The notes under the pieces are model-generated. The model did no database searches and was not told the DNA's origin. It worked only from the letters and a program-made list of their open reading frames with translations. This document shows positions 37,948-48,335 of a stretch of DNA of 64,000 bases, one piece after another. The stretch lies in contig NZ_AP012977.1 in the NCBI RefSeq assembly GCF_016592595.1, positions 434,001-498,000 on the forward strand, read 5' to 3'. The first letter of the stretch is position 1. The number at the start of each line of letters is the position of its first letter. Position numbers and translations under genes: made by a program. This DNA comes from Abyssogena phaseoliformis symbiont OG214. Lineage in GTDB: Bacteria; Pseudomonadota; Gammaproteobacteria; PS1; Pseudothioglobaceae.

Positions 37948-40919
37948 ATGCCCACCAACTAGCGCTACCTGTCCTTCGGTATCGCTGTTTTTGTTGTTGC
38001 TCTTATCATCTTCTCCCTCAACATTGACACTCAACCTAATAACAACACCTCATCTATATTCACCCAAACAACCCAATCTGACACACACCAAACCCAAGCA
38101 AACGCAACCACAAACAGTGACACCAACCACCCTAGTTGACAGCACCGCAGGTAGCTTCAGCGTTAACCAAGACGCTGTCAACTACACCATCCCCATCACT
38201 GTCCCACCCGGTGTTGCAGGCATGCAACCCGAACTCAGAACTCAGTATTAACTACAACTCAAACGCTGGTAACAGCATTCTAGGCATGGGCTTTAGCTTA
38301 GGTGGCTTATCTCCCATCCACCGCTGTTCAAAGACCACTGCTACTGATGGCATCAAAGGCGGCATTCAACTATGACGATAACGACAGATGCTGCCTAGAT
38401 GGGCAAAGGCTCATCGTCATATCAGGCAACAATGGACAAGCCAACTCAGAATACCGCACTGAGATTAATAACTTCAGCAAAGTTAAATACAATGGTAACC
38501 ACTGGACAGTGAAACCAAATCAGGGTAAACCTTTGGGTATGGTAATACACAAGACTCAAAGATTAAAGCCCAAGGTAAATCAACCGTTAGACTCTGGGCA
38601 GTGAATAGAGTCACAGATGCTACAAACAATGCTGTTAACTATGTCTATGATGAAGACAATGCAAATGGCGAATACACGCTTAATAGAATTAATTATGCTA
38701 ATAATTCGGTTAGGTTTGTTTTATGAAGACAGAGAAGATGATATTAAAACTAAATTCAAAAATAGAAACTACTAAGCGACTAAGAAATATTCAAACTTTT
38801 GCAAACAACAGTTTGGTTAGGGATTATCAGGCTAACTATCAATACAGTAGCAAGCCAGAAACCAGTCAGATTACTGAAATTATACAAAAGACGGGCGGTG
38901 GTGAGGAGACTCTTAGTCCAATTGTTTTTACTTGGGATGAAATAGACCTGCCTGTTCATGGTAAGTCTGGTCAATGCTACAGACAAAGTTATAAATATAG
39001 AGGCTGGGGACGTAGCAAGCCATCAGAATTAGTTGGATATAATGAGGGTGATATTGAGGGTTTCTATCCAAATGGAATAGCGAGATATAGCTACTTACTT
39101 GAGTTTGTCGATGTCAATGGCGATGGGCTGAGTGATATGATTGTTAAAGGAAAGGCGTTTTTATCTAATGGTTCTAGTTTTTATGCTAATAAGCATCTCG
39201 GCTCTTGTGGTAGAGTTATTTATAAGAATTATGAGATTAGAACCTATAAAAATGACACCTATGGTTATGCCGATGTCAATGGTGACGGCAAGGCAGACTT
39301 TATTAAATCAAGTGATGGTATGGTTACAGTATCCTTGTCAACCTTTGATAAGACAAAAACAATTACTAGCATTGATAACGGCTTTAACATTAGCACTACA
39401 ATTAATTACAAGCCTTTAACGGGTGAGGGTATCTACCAACAAGAGGCAAAAGCATACCACCCAAACAAAAACATTTATGCGCCCATGTTATTGGTCTCCA
39501 GCACAGCAACCAACAACGCCATTGGTGGACAAAACACCGCCACCTACCAAAAATACGGTGGCGCAAAGGTCAATCTCCAAGGTCGTAGCAACCTAGGCTT
39601 TACTTGGATTGAATCTTTCGATGAACAATCCAACAAATTCACCCACACCGAATACAATCAAGACTACCCTTATGTAGGACAAATAAGTAACACTCAAGAA
39701 TACATTAAAACCAATAACAATCGCCAACTACTAAACAGCCAAACCAACACCCACCAAGACAAGTCCAGCCATAACAACAAAATACACGCCCCTTACCTAA
39801 CCCAAAGCCTCTCAAAGTCTTTTGATTACAACTCAAACGCATTACTCACCACCACAACCACCAGCCAATCCAACATTGACGATTACAGCAACGTAGTCGA
39901 CCACCACAGGCAATGTGGAAAGACCTTCACCAAAACCACCACCAGTGGCACTGACATCACTACCCGAAGTATCACCACTGAGTATTCCCAAGACGGCAAA
40001 TTCCCACTCACCACCACGCCATAGTGAGACCAAAACCTATGACAACATAACAAGCAACCTATTAACCCTCACAAGCCCCGACCAAACTAGATACTTACAC
40101 TATGACAACCTAGGCAGCATCGACACCATCACCGATGGCCAAGGCAATGTCGTGGAAAGAATGAGCCGCGGCCGCCTTTGGCGAAAGGAGAAAGGCAGAC
40201 TGGCGCGCAGCTGACCCACTCCTGCCCATCATCCTAGCACTCACTAACCGAGGCTTTACTGGGCATGAGCACATTGATGAGATGGGGCTGATTCACATGA
40301 ACAGTTGGGTATATGACCCGCAGATTGGGCGTTTTCTTTCAGCAGATTCACATATACAAGTGCCTTACAACACACAGAGTTACAACAGATATACGTACGC
40401 ACTCAATAATCCACTTAAATACACAGACCCAAGTGGCTATTTGGGGGTGCTTTATTTAGTGCCATCTTTAACGTAGTAGTTGCAACAGCAGTAGTGGTTG
40501 TGCAAGTTGTTACTGCTGTTATTTCTACCGTATGGCAGGTAGGTTCTGCAATTTTTAATACAGTAGGCACTATGGCAAATTCAATAGACGGTGCTATTGG
40601 TGCAACTGGTAAAATACTAACTGCAATTACCCAAGGTGCACAAATAGGCTTTGTTGGTGGTATTACAGGCGGCTCACTTGAGAGTGCAAATAAAGGCGCA
40701 AGCACAGGATTGGCACAAAGTATCGGACACAATTGGCTTGGTACTGGTGAAGGGCTTACAGGTACACAATATTCATATGACATGACTCGGAGTTGGGTGG
40801 ATACAATCCAGGATGGGGAACTGGAGAAACAGGAGGACTCTCTTATAAAAGAGAGTGTTGGAGGTAAACTTGATTGGAAGTATGATTTTGAATTGGAGGT
40901 AATAAAAGATGCAAGATAA
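37948..40919 (+). pseudogene. RHS/TcB (SpvB-TcaC type) toxin gene, multiply broken
   Basis: The ATG at 37948 is followed by a stop at codon 5 and a membrane leader (FGIAVFVVALIIFSL). An SpvB-type start follows (GSFSVNQDAVNYTIPITVPP, then GMGFSLGGLSPIHRCS), then two DVNGDG calcium-type repeats and a TcB-like middle. The RHS core is near the end: GFTGHEHIDEMGLIHMNSWV, GRFLSADSHIQ and NPLKYTDPSGY. A variable C-terminal tip with small-residue helices ends at 40919. Defects include the early stop, a 7-base duplication near 38235 and several frameshifts. The sense strand is unusually rich in C, suggesting acquisition by transfer. Confidence 0.85.
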
Positions 40920-41103
40920 AAAAATAAACTTAGGCTGTACCTAGGTTATTATTTTTTTATTACCCTTATTGCTTTTTATGTTTATAGCTTTTGATTCATC
41001 AAATTTTAATTTAATGTTTGACTATATTGTTTTTATTTTTTGCGTTATGTTTATAGGAGTAGTATTTTATTTTTGGACTATTTATAAACCAATGATGAGA
41101 TGA
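40909..41103 (+). pseudogene. Small two-helix membrane ORF behind the RHS tip, stop at codon 12
   Basis: The ATG at 40909 overlaps the end of the RHS frame. Ignoring a TAG at codon 12 the frame runs 64 codons with two hydrophobic stretches (VIIFLLPLLLFMFIAF and IVFIFCVMFIGVVFYFW). Position directly after a toxin tip is where immunity genes sit, but nothing else supports that role. The TAG could derive from a Trp codon. Confidence 0.4.
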
Positions 41104-41153
41104 ATAAAGGGGGTGCTACCCTTTAATTACAAAACCCTGTTAAAATACACTTT

Positions 41154-41816
41154 ATGCCAAGATAACCCGCAGCAGTGTATTTGCCAACATTTCCCGCCAT
41201 ATTACTCAAAGAGGCAATCACAAAGAAAACGTTTTCTTTTCTGATGCTAACAAAAACTATTATTTAAAGCTATTACAACAGTATGCTTTAAAGCATCAAG
41301 TAAAAATACTTGCCTATTGTTTGATGACAAACAATGTTCATCTTATTTTTCAGCCAGCAACAAAAGAAGGATTGCAAAAAAGTATTAAAACCTGTGCATA
41401 TGCGTTATAGTCAATACATTAACAAACAAAAAAATTGGCAAGGTGTTTTATGGCAAGGACGATTTTTCTCATCCCCACTTGATGAGCAATACAGTTACCA
41501 CGCTTTTCGCTATGTTGAAAACAATCCAGCGCGGTAGAAAAAGCAATAGAGTACCAATATTCAAGTGCTGCTTATCATTGTGGACTGGTTACAAACAACA
41601 TCATTACCGATTATGATATCGGTAATGGTATAAAGACGTATGAAGATTATTTAATGATGGATGAAAATAAAAAAGCATTAGACATGTTAAGGCGTAATGT
41701 TTATAAAGGATTGTCGTCTAGGCTGTGATTATTTTATTGCTAATCTTGGTAAGATGGTTGGCAGAGATTTAAGGTTTAAGAGTGTTGGTAGACGCCTAGA
41801 AAAGGGTAGCGCTTAA
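41154..41816 (+). pseudogene. REP-associated tyrosine transposase (RAYT), broken
   Basis: From ATG 41154 the text runs MPR, stop, PAAVFANISRHITQRGNHKE, then LMTNNVHLIF and GVLWQGRFFSSPLDEQYSYH, then RYVENNPAR. These are the TnpA_REP/Y1 transposase motifs. The catalytic HUH pair is NVH here, so the first His is lost as well. At least four stops or frameshifts occur, and the C-terminus ends near 41816. Such proteins mobilise REP palindromes. Confidence 0.8.
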
Positions 41817-41842
41817 ATTCAACTTGCAAGTTGAATTTAAGC
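41811..41842. repeat. Perfect 32-bp palindrome between the RAYT and the nucleotidase
   Basis: Sixteen-base arms starting GCTTAAATTCAACTTG meet with no spacer. It covers the RAYT stop and abuts the stop of the convergent nucleotidase gene. It may be a bidirectional transcript end or a REP-like target left by the transposase. Confidence 0.75.
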
Positions 41843-42747
41843 TTATTGATTACTAATACCATTAGGGACATGCCCTGTGGGTACGTATTGGGAGGCTGAT
41901 TGGCAGTGTTGGTGTTGATCGTCAAAAAAGATATCAGCACCGAATTCTTTTAAAAATATGCCTTTGTCTAGCCCGCCTAAAAAGAAGGATTCGTCAATGC
42001 GAATACCCCATTTACGCATGGTGTGAATAACGCGTTTGTGTGATGGGGCTGAGCGTGCGGTTACTAGGGCGGTTCTGATTGGGTTGTTTGCTGCTGGGAA
42101 GGCAGATTGTATTTTTTGTAATGACATTAGAAAGCATTTGAATGGCCCAGCTTTGAGTGCAATATTGGCTGAATTTTTTTCGTTTTCTGTAAAGGCTTCC
42201 AAGCCTTTCTCTTGAAAAATTCGCTCTGATTCTCCTGAGAAAATAACGGCATCGCCATCAAAAGCGATACGCAACTGAGTTTCGTGTGGTTTTTGTGAGC
42301 TAGAACCAACGATTGATGCTGCTGCAAAACCTGATTCTAGGGCTTTTTGTACATCTTGATAATTACTTGATAAAAATAAATCTGCTTCAAATGCACCGAC
42401 AAGATTGTGCGTACTTTCGCCACGGGTGAAGGCTGCTTTTGAAATATTTAAGCCGTAATGCTCAATAGAGTTAAAAATACGTAGGCCCGTGTCAGCGCTA
42501 TTGCGTGAAAGCAGGATGACATCAATGGGGTTTCTTGTGGTGTTGAGGGCTAGTAATTTTTTGACCAGTGAAAAACCGACCCCAGGTTGTAAAACAACCT
42601 CCTCATTTTCTTCTTGGTGTTTGGCGTAAGCTTCAATCCCTTGCTCTTTAAAGATTTTATGCGATTCATCAAGATTAAATAAGGCTCTTGATGAGATGGC
42701 AATGATCAATTTATTTTTTTTTTGATTTTTTTTATAGTATTTGCCAT
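41843..42747 (-). CDS. 5'-nucleotidase family protein (PF06189 type), start region in a poly-A slip
   Basis: The 288-residue frame ending at 41843 matches cytosolic 5'-nucleotidases of the PF06189 type: AISSRALFNLDESH, LSRNSADTGLRIFNSIE, RIAFDGDAVIFSGESE, and near the end LGGLDKGIFLKEFGADIFFDD. The best start is ATG 42747, preceded by AAGGA, but it is one base out of frame. A run of ten A (42716-42725) lies between start and conserved core; one more A would restore the frame. Either transcript slippage, a weak TTG start at 42709, or a recent lesion applies. Confidence 0.8.
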
Positions 42748-42809
42748 GATTTTCCTTGGAATTTATTTAAGCAATAACCCAACCATTTTTCGATAAAAGT
42801 ATTTAACTC

Positions 42810-43196
42810 CTATTGTATGTTCATATCAGAGTATTGTGCTAAATATGGATGAGCGTGATTAAGTGTGGTTTGATTGCATACAGAGATGACTTCTAATAAT
42901 TGTGCGTCAAAGTAGATTTTAAATTTAATGTCTGGTTTATTGATATTGCCAGTATCAGATTTGAGTTTGTGCGTTAGTGTGAAAACACCTGTATGAGCAA
43001 ACCTGTCTTCTACGATAAGGTGCAAGTCATTTTTACTATTGTGCTTAATGATACAATCATCAGGGGTTTGCTTTAATAGCAGCATAAGTTTTAAAATTTT
43101 TTGATAGTTCAATTCAAACAACTGCGAAACTTGGGTGTAAGTTTTTGGCTCTTGCTGATTGTGTAAAGATTTTAAAAAATGTTGTTCTATATCCAT
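42810..43196 (-). CDS. DUF1249 protein
   Basis: This 128-residue soluble protein belongs to the DUF1249 (E. coli YqiB) family. Marks are YTQVSQLFELNYQKILKLM, then VEDRFAHTGVFTLTHKL and KFKIYFDAQLLEVIS. Its function is unknown. The gene overlaps the end of the phosphodiesterase gene by ten bases, the same yqiB-cpdA pairing as in E. coli, which supports both assignments. Confidence 0.85.
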   Translation of the reverse strand: MDIEQHFLKSLHNQQEPKTYTQVSQLFELNYQKILKLMLLLKQTPDDCIIKHNSKNDLHLIVEDRFAHTGVFTLTHKLKSDTGNINKPDIKFKIYFDAQLLEVISVCNQTTLNHAHPYLAQYSDMNIQ

Positions 43197-43888
43197 TGTG
43201 TGTCAATTGTTAGTTGTCCATTATCATACAGCGTGTAATGGTTAAAGCCAATCTTAGTTTCATTGTTAAATTGTAAGGCAGTTGATGGGCATGAAATAAT
43301 TTTTACCCCCAATCTGCTAAATTCAGCCGCTTGATGCGCATGACCAAATAGTATGGCTTGTATTTTAGGGTATTTATCAAGTACATTAAACAATGCTTTT
43401 GGGTTTTCTAAAGACAATGAATCATCCCAAGCACTGTTCATTGGTACGATAGGGTGATGTAAGACAATGAATATATATTTGGCAGTTGATTGCGCTAAAT
43501 TAAGGTCTAATTTTATGAGCTCATGTTTTGTTAAAAACCCACTAATTTTTGATGTTTGTACTGAATTTGTACTGATAATTTCCCATTCTCCAAGTGTGAA
43601 TTGGCTGAGTAAATTTTTAGAAAAAATAGTATTGAGATTGTTATCAATGTCATGATTGCCAGATATGACTAATAGCCTTGTTTGGATAGGAGAGAGTATT
43701 TGTTGTAAGGTTTTGTAAGAGGTGGTTGTACCGTTGTGGGTAAGATCGCCACTAATTAATAAGGCGCCGGTATTGATATTGATGATTTTATTGATAATTT
43801 TTTTTAGATTGGCGTGGGTATTCACACCCATGGTGTATTTAACATCATCAATATGGCAATCACTAATTTGAACAAAACTATGGCTCAT
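43187..43888 (-). CDS. cpdA: 3',5'-cyclic nucleotide phosphodiesterase, CpdA-like
   Basis: This 233-residue calcineurin-like metallophosphoesterase has the metal motifs in order: DCHID near residue 9, GDLTHNG near 48, GNHD near 78, HHP near 146 and GHAH near 183. CpdA hydrolyses cAMP, which would matter for any cAMP-sensing Crp protein. It overlaps alr by four bases and precedes DUF1249. The length is shorter than the E. coli protein, so exact substrate is uncertain. Confidence 0.82.
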   Translation of the reverse strand: MSHSFVQISDCHIDDVKYTMGVNTHANLKKIINKIININTGALLISGDLTHNGTTTSYKTLQQILSPIQTRLLVISGNHDIDNNLNTIFSKNLLSQFTLGEWEIISTNSVQTSKISGFLTKHELIKLDLNLAQSTAKYIFIVLHHPIVPMNSAWDDSLSLENPKALFNVLDKYPKIQAILFGHAHQAAEFSRLGVKIISCPSTALQFNNETKIGFNHYTLYDNGQLTIDTQWI

Positions 43889-44934
43889 ATAGCGTTGATA
43901 AAGGCAACCCGAGAACTGACACCTGTTAGTAGTTCATAAGCAATGGTGCCGCTGTGTTTTGCAATGGTTTCGATGCGTAATTGTTGATTACCCCAAAGAA
44001 TTACACGGTCTCCAACATTAGCTTTAATGTTGCTTATATCAACACAAATTAAATCCATAGACACGTGACCAACAAGTGGGCACAAGGTGTTATTAATGAG
44101 CACAGGTGTACCATTTTTAGCGCGGCGCGGGTAGCCATCGCCATAGCCAATGCCAATGGTTGCTATGGCCGTTAGTTTGTCGGCTGTCCAAGCGGCGCCA
44201 TAGCCAACTGAATCACCAGCTTTGATGGTTTTAATTGACATAATTGGTGCTGATAGTTGCATAACCGGTTTAAGATTGTGATCAATAGTGTCAAAAGGAG
44301 AAACACCATACAACATAATGCCAGGGCGGACGTAATCAAAGTGCGAGGTTGAATTTGACAAAATTGCAGCAGAATTTGCCATTGAGCGTTTGACAGTAGG
44401 GCGCGTTGATTTTTTAAACTCAAAGAGTTGGGATTGATTCATTGGGTGGTTAATTTCATCAGCACAAGCGAAATGGCTCATGACACATCGGATATTAATC
44501 AGTGGGTTACTTGCTAGTAACTTTATGTAACCAAAGTATTCATTGGTAGATAAGCCCAGTCGATTCATGCCTGTGTTAATTTTTATCCAAATATTGATGG
44601 CTTGTTTAGTGTTGCTAATAACGGGTAATTGAGTTTTGTCGTGTACAACAATTTGGCAATTTAATTTAATGGCTTGTTGTAGTTCTTGGTCTTTAATGAC
44701 GCCTGATAGAAGTAAAATTGGCTTATTTGTTGTTTTGCGTAATTTTTCCGCTTCTAAGATTTCGCTAACCCCTAATAAATCAGACTGATTAATAATTGGG
44801 TCAATTAAATCGATATGGTGACCATAAGCATTGGCTTTCACCATGGAAACTATTTTAGCATTAGGCGAATTTTTTTTTACAACTGAGAGATTGTGTTTTA
44901 ATGCTGATTGCGAAATTGAGGCAATGGCGCGCAT
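43885..44934 (-). CDS. alr: Alanine racemase
   Basis: This 349-residue PLP enzyme interconverts L- and D-alanine for peptidoglycan. The Schiff-base lysine lies in MVKANAYGH (K33), and the C-terminal catalytic tyrosine region contains SVGYGAAW. MSMDLI-type residues (VSMDLICVD) are also present. Length fits the family. It sits between dnaB and cpdA in a minus-strand run, as in many Gammaproteobacteria. Confidence 0.95.
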   Translation of the reverse strand: MRAIASISQSALKHNLSVVKKNSPNAKIVSMVKANAYGHHIDLIDPIINQSDLLGVSEILEAEKLRKTTNKPILLLSGVIKDQELQQAIKLNCQIVVHDKTQLPVISNTKQAINIWIKINTGMNRLGLSTNEYFGYIKLLASNPLINIRCVMSHFACADEINHPMNQSQLFEFKKSTRPTVKRSMANSAAILSNSTSHFDYVRPGIMLYGVSPFDTIDHNLKPVMQLSAPIMSIKTIKAGDSVGYGAAWTADKLTAIATIGIGYGDGYPRRAKNGTPVLINNTLCPLVGHVSMDLICVDISNIKANVGDRVILWGNQQLRIETIAKHSGTIAYELLTGVSSRVAFINAI

Positions 44935-44953
44935 GGATGGATAAAGTCTTTAA

Positions 44954-46399
44954 TTAAAAAGGCTCTTGGTCAAAATTAGCCATATTATGTGTATAAGCTG
45001 TGTCTATTCGCTCATCAGCCATGCCGTGAAATTGATTGTCAAGAGCCAAGTCTTCAAATCGTGCATACTCACCAATGAAGGCTAGTTTGATTAGCCCAGT
45101 GGCGCCATTCCTATGCTTGGCAATTTTTAAATCTGCCTTGCCAACTTCTTCTGGGTTTGAATAGGCGTCATCATGATATTGCTGGTCGCGATAGATAAAA
45201 CCAATAATATCGGCATCTTGCTCAATTGAGCCTGATTCGCGTAAATCAGACATTTGTGGCATACGACCTTTGCCAGCCTTAGGGCGTGATTCAACAGCAC
45301 GGTTAAGTTGTGACAAAGCAAGCACGGGTACGTTAATTTCTTTGGCCAAGGCTTTGAGTGAACGGGAAATTTCAGAGATTTCTTGCACCCTGTTTTCACT
45401 TTTTCCATGTACAGTCATTAACTGTAAGTAGTCTACCATGATTAGCGCTAAATCAGGATATTGGCGTTTTAGTCGCCGACATTTTGCGCGAATTTCGGTT
45501 GGTGTAATGGAAGGAGTTTCATCAATAAGAACAGTGGATTTTTCCAAGGCTAACACGGCATGATTAAAGCTGTTCCAGTCGGTTTCAGTCATGGTGTTGC
45601 GTAATTTTGAGCCTTCAATATGGCCAAATGATGAAATCATGCGCATTACTAATTGTTCGGTTGGCATCTCTAAACTAAATACTGCGACTGGTTTAGGGTC
45701 TTTAGCAGTAATGGCAACATGTTCAATAATGTTCATTGAAAGAGCGGTTTTACCCATAGAAGGGCGTCCAGCGATGATAATTAAATCGCCATTTTGTAAG
45801 CCAGAAGTTAATTTGTCTAATTCGCTAAAACCAGTTTCTAAGCCACTTATACCGCTAGATTCTTGCATTTCGTGTACTCGATTGACAACATCTTTAATAA
45901 TGTCTTTTACATTGGTAATGTCTTGTTTTCCACGAGTCACCTGCTCGGAAATTTCAAATATTTTTTTCTCAGAAAGGTCAATGAGCTCTTGAACTTCAAT
46001 TTCTTTTGGGTGGTAAGCGGTGTCAGCAATTTCGTGACTAACAATAATCAGTTGACGATAAACGGATAATTCACGTACGTGTTTGGCATAAGCTTCAATG
46101 TTAGAAATACTGGGCGTGTTTTCAGCAATTTGGGCTAAATAGACAAAGCCACCAATGGTCTCCTCAGATCCTGTTTTTTTAACCTGTTCTTTAACTGTAA
46201 GAATATCAGCAGGTTGGTCGTGCTGTAATAGGACGGTGATGGCATTAAAAATAATTCTATGCGAGGCGTTGTAAAAATCTGCCTCAGTTAAAATATCTGC
46301 AACACGATCCCATGCTTCATTGTGCAATAATAAGCCACCCAAAACAGATTGTTCTGATTCGATTGAATTGGGCGGTATTTTGGCGTTTTTGATATCCAT
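44954..46399 (-). CDS. dnaB: Replicative DNA helicase
   Basis: The 481-residue protein has the N-terminal primase-binding domain (SVLGGLLLHNEAWDRV) and the RecA-like C-terminal domain. Walker A is GRPSMGKTAL near residue 208, Walker B is LIMVDYLQLM near 320, and the DnaB end has KHRNGATG. No intein is seen. It follows rplI on the same strand, the usual bacterial order. Confidence 0.97.
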   Translation of the reverse strand: MDIKNAKIPPNSIESEQSVLGGLLLHNEAWDRVADILTEADFYNASHRIIFNAITVLLQHDQPADILTVKEQVKKTGSEETIGGFVYLAQIAENTPSISNIEAYAKHVRELSVYRQLIIVSHEIADTAYHPKEIEVQELIDLSEKKIFEISEQVTRGKQDITNVKDIIKDVVNRVHEMQESSGISGLETGFSELDKLTSGLQNGDLIIIAGRPSMGKTALSMNIIEHVAITAKDPKPVAVFSLEMPTEQLVMRMISSFGHIEGSKLRNTMTETDWNSFNHAVLALEKSTVLIDETPSITPTEIRAKCRRLKRQYPDLALIMVDYLQLMTVHGKSENRVQEISEISRSLKALAKEINVPVLALSQLNRAVESRPKAGKGRMPQMSDLRESGSIEQDADIIGFIYRDQQYHDDAYSNPEEVGKADLKIAKHRNGATGLIKLAFIGEYARFEDLALDNQFHGMADERIDTAYTHNMANFDQEPF

Positions 46400-46445
46400 T
46401 GGCTTTTAAGCACCTTTTAATTTTAACACACAATGAGTTGGTTTT

Positions 46446-46898
46446 TTATGCTTCTTGAGAAGCCTCAATAACAACTTTAATACTCACTGTAATATCTGTA
46501 TGTAAATCAACACTGATTTCATATTCACCCGTATGGCGAATTGCCTCAGGCATGTTGATATTGCGCTTTTCAACTTTAAAACCACTTGCTGCAAGACTTG
46601 TTTGAATGTCAGTGGTATTGATGGAGCCAAATAATTTGCCTTCTTCGCCCGCATTGGCTTGGATGGTGCAAACAGTACCTACCATTTTGGTTTCAATTGC
46701 TTGTGCATTTTTAAGTGTTTCAGCCTCAGAGGCTTGTAACTCGGCTTTAATCAATTCAAATTCAGCCAAGTTTGCTTTAGTTGCAGGCTTGACTTTGCCT
46801 TGAGGAATTAAAAAGTTACGAGCATAGCCTGCTTTAACATTAGCTAGGTCGCCTAAGCTGCCTAATTTTTGGATTTTTTCTAATAAAATTACTTGCAT
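46446..46898 (-). CDS. rplI: 50S ribosomal protein L9
   Basis: The 150-residue protein has the L9 N-terminal signature (MQVILLEKIQKLGSLGDLAN, then VKAGYARNFLIPQGKV), a long connecting helix and the C-terminal RNA-binding domain with HTGEYEISVDLH. Length matches the family. A GGAGT ribosome site precedes the ATG. It is part of the rpsF-rpsR-rplI run. Confidence 0.97.
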   Translation of the reverse strand: MQVILLEKIQKLGSLGDLANVKAGYARNFLIPQGKVKPATKANLAEFELIKAELQASEAETLKNAQAIETKMVGTVCTIQANAGEEGKLFGSINTTDIQTSLAASGFKVEKRNINMPEAIRHTGEYEISVDLHTDITVSIKVVIEASQEA

Positions 46899-46907
46899 GA
46901 TAAACTC

Positions 46908-47162
46908 CTATTTCTTGTGCTTGTCAGTATAAGGAATAAGGGCTAAAAATCTAGCTCTTTTAATGGCAGTTGTTAGTTGACGTTGAAATTTAGCACTGGT
47001 GCCTGTCATTCTTGATGGCGTGATTTTGCCACTTTCATCAATGTTTTTAAGTAGTGTATCAACATCTTTATAATCAATTCTTGTAACGCCTGCTGCCGTA
47101 AAACGGCAAAAAGCGTTAATTTTAATTTGAGGTCTACGTTTTCTTTTTACTTGCTTGGCCAT
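46908..47162 (-). CDS. rpsR: 30S ribosomal protein S18
   Basis: This 84-residue basic protein has the S18 core [12 protein letters not shown], then [14 protein letters not shown] and [10 protein letters not shown]. The N-terminus is somewhat longer and very basic (KQVKRKRR). Its start overlaps the stop of rpsF. priB, which lies between rpsF and rpsR in E. coli, is absent. Confidence 0.97.
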   Translation of the reverse strand: MAKQVKRKRRPQIKINAFCRFTAAGVTRIDYKDVDTLLKNIDESGKITPSRMTGTSAKFQRQLTTAIKRARFLALIPYTDKHKK

Positions 47163-47503
47163 TATGATTTCCCCTTTTCTTTGTCTTTATTAACCATCAT
47201 GATTGAAGGTGTGGTGATTGCTTTATCTTCAGAAGTGATTAAATTTCTAAGAATGGCATCGTTAAAACGGAAATTATAATCAAGTTTATCAAGCACTTCT
47301 TGATCGCACTCAATGTTCATCATTAAGTAATGCGCTTTATAAATTTTTTTGATTGGATAGGCCAAATGTTTACGTCCCCAGTCTTCTTCTCTGTGAATTT
47401 TACCACCACCAGCGGCGGTGATTTCTTTGTACTTGTCCATCATTGTGCCTACCTGAGCTGACTGGTCAGGGTGGACAATCAGTGTAATCTCATAATGTCT
47501 CAT
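47162..47503 (-). CDS. rpsF: 30S ribosomal protein S6
   Basis: The 113-residue protein opens [15 protein letters not shown] and contains the S6 markers [12 protein letters not shown] and AHYLMMNIE, with a charged tail. S6 pairs with S18 in the small subunit platform. It is first in the minus-strand run through alr and cpdA. A clear ribosome site (GGAGAT) precedes the ATG. Confidence 0.97.
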   Translation of the reverse strand: MRHYEITLIVHPDQSAQVGTMMDKYKEITAAGGGKIHREEDWGRKHLAYPIKKIYKAHYLMMNIECDQEVLDKLDYNFRFNDAILRNLITSEDKAITTPSIMMVNKDKEKGKS

Positions 47504-47686
47504 GAGTTGTATCTCCTTATGGTTATTATAGTAGCTTGGAGCACTGCGCTCTCAAGCAAGGAAGCGGGTATTTTATACTAGTTATTTGTTTTTAACAATC
47601 GTTTAACGTTATATATTGTATGAAAAAATCTTTTACGGGCGGATTTTGTTAAAATTCAGATAATTTTATTATCTTGTGTTTTTATT

Positions 47687-48328
47687 TTGTTTAAACAATT
47701 GACCATTGCTTTAATTTTGCTAAGTACGGTAACTTTTTCCGTGTATTTAAGTCATTTAAGCCAGTTACTTGATGATGCGTTTTCTGACAAGGCAAGTGCA
47801 GATATTTTGAGTTTTGAGCAGCAACCCAAAGCGATGATTAATATGCTTTTACTGGTGGAAGACCAGTCATTTTTTAAACATTCTGGTGTGGATTTTAAAG
47901 AAATTACCAGGGTTGTTTGTGATTATATATTTTATGACAAGCCACTTCGTGGGGCGAGCACCATAACGATGCAGTTAATCAAAAATACCTTGTTAAATAG
48001 AGAGCGAAGTTTAGGGCGAAAGGTCAAGGAAGCATTGATGGCGTTATTATTGGAGCACTCGTTTGATAAAAAATTCATACTCAATCGTTACATAAATACT
48101 GTGTATTTAGGTCAAAAAGGCAACATAAGTATTAATGGCTTTACCAATGCCACTCGGTTTTATTTTAATAAAGAAGTAGCGGTGTTATCATTAGAAGAAA
48201 TGGCTACGCTTGTGGCTTTGATTAAAGGTCCTGATTATTATCATCCAGTTAGACATTCGTTAAGACTACTTAAACGCAAGCAATTGGTTTTATCTATCTA
48301 CCACAAGTTTGAGAAAATTGTAAAATAA
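47687..48328 (+). CDS. mtgA: Monofunctional peptidoglycan glycosyltransferase
   Basis: This 213-residue GT51 enzyme polymerises lipid II into glycan. It has an N-terminal membrane anchor (about 5-22), the catalytic Glu in VEDQSFFKHSG near residue 59, and GASTITMQLIKN plus KVKEALMALLLE. No transpeptidase domain follows. The start is a TTG at 47687; no in-frame ATG precedes the anchor. It is divergent from rpsF. Confidence 0.9.
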   Translation: MFKQLTIALILLSTVTFSVYLSHLSQLLDDAFSDKASADILSFEQQPKAMINMLLLVEDQSFFKHSGVDFKEITRVVCDYIFYDKPLRGASTITMQLIKNTLLNRERSLGRKVKEALMALLLEHSFDKKFILNRYINTVYLGQKGNISINGFTNATRFYFNKEVAVLSLEEMATLVALIKGPDYYHPVRHSLRLLKRKQLVLSIYHKFEKIVK

Positions 48329-48335
48329 CAAAATG

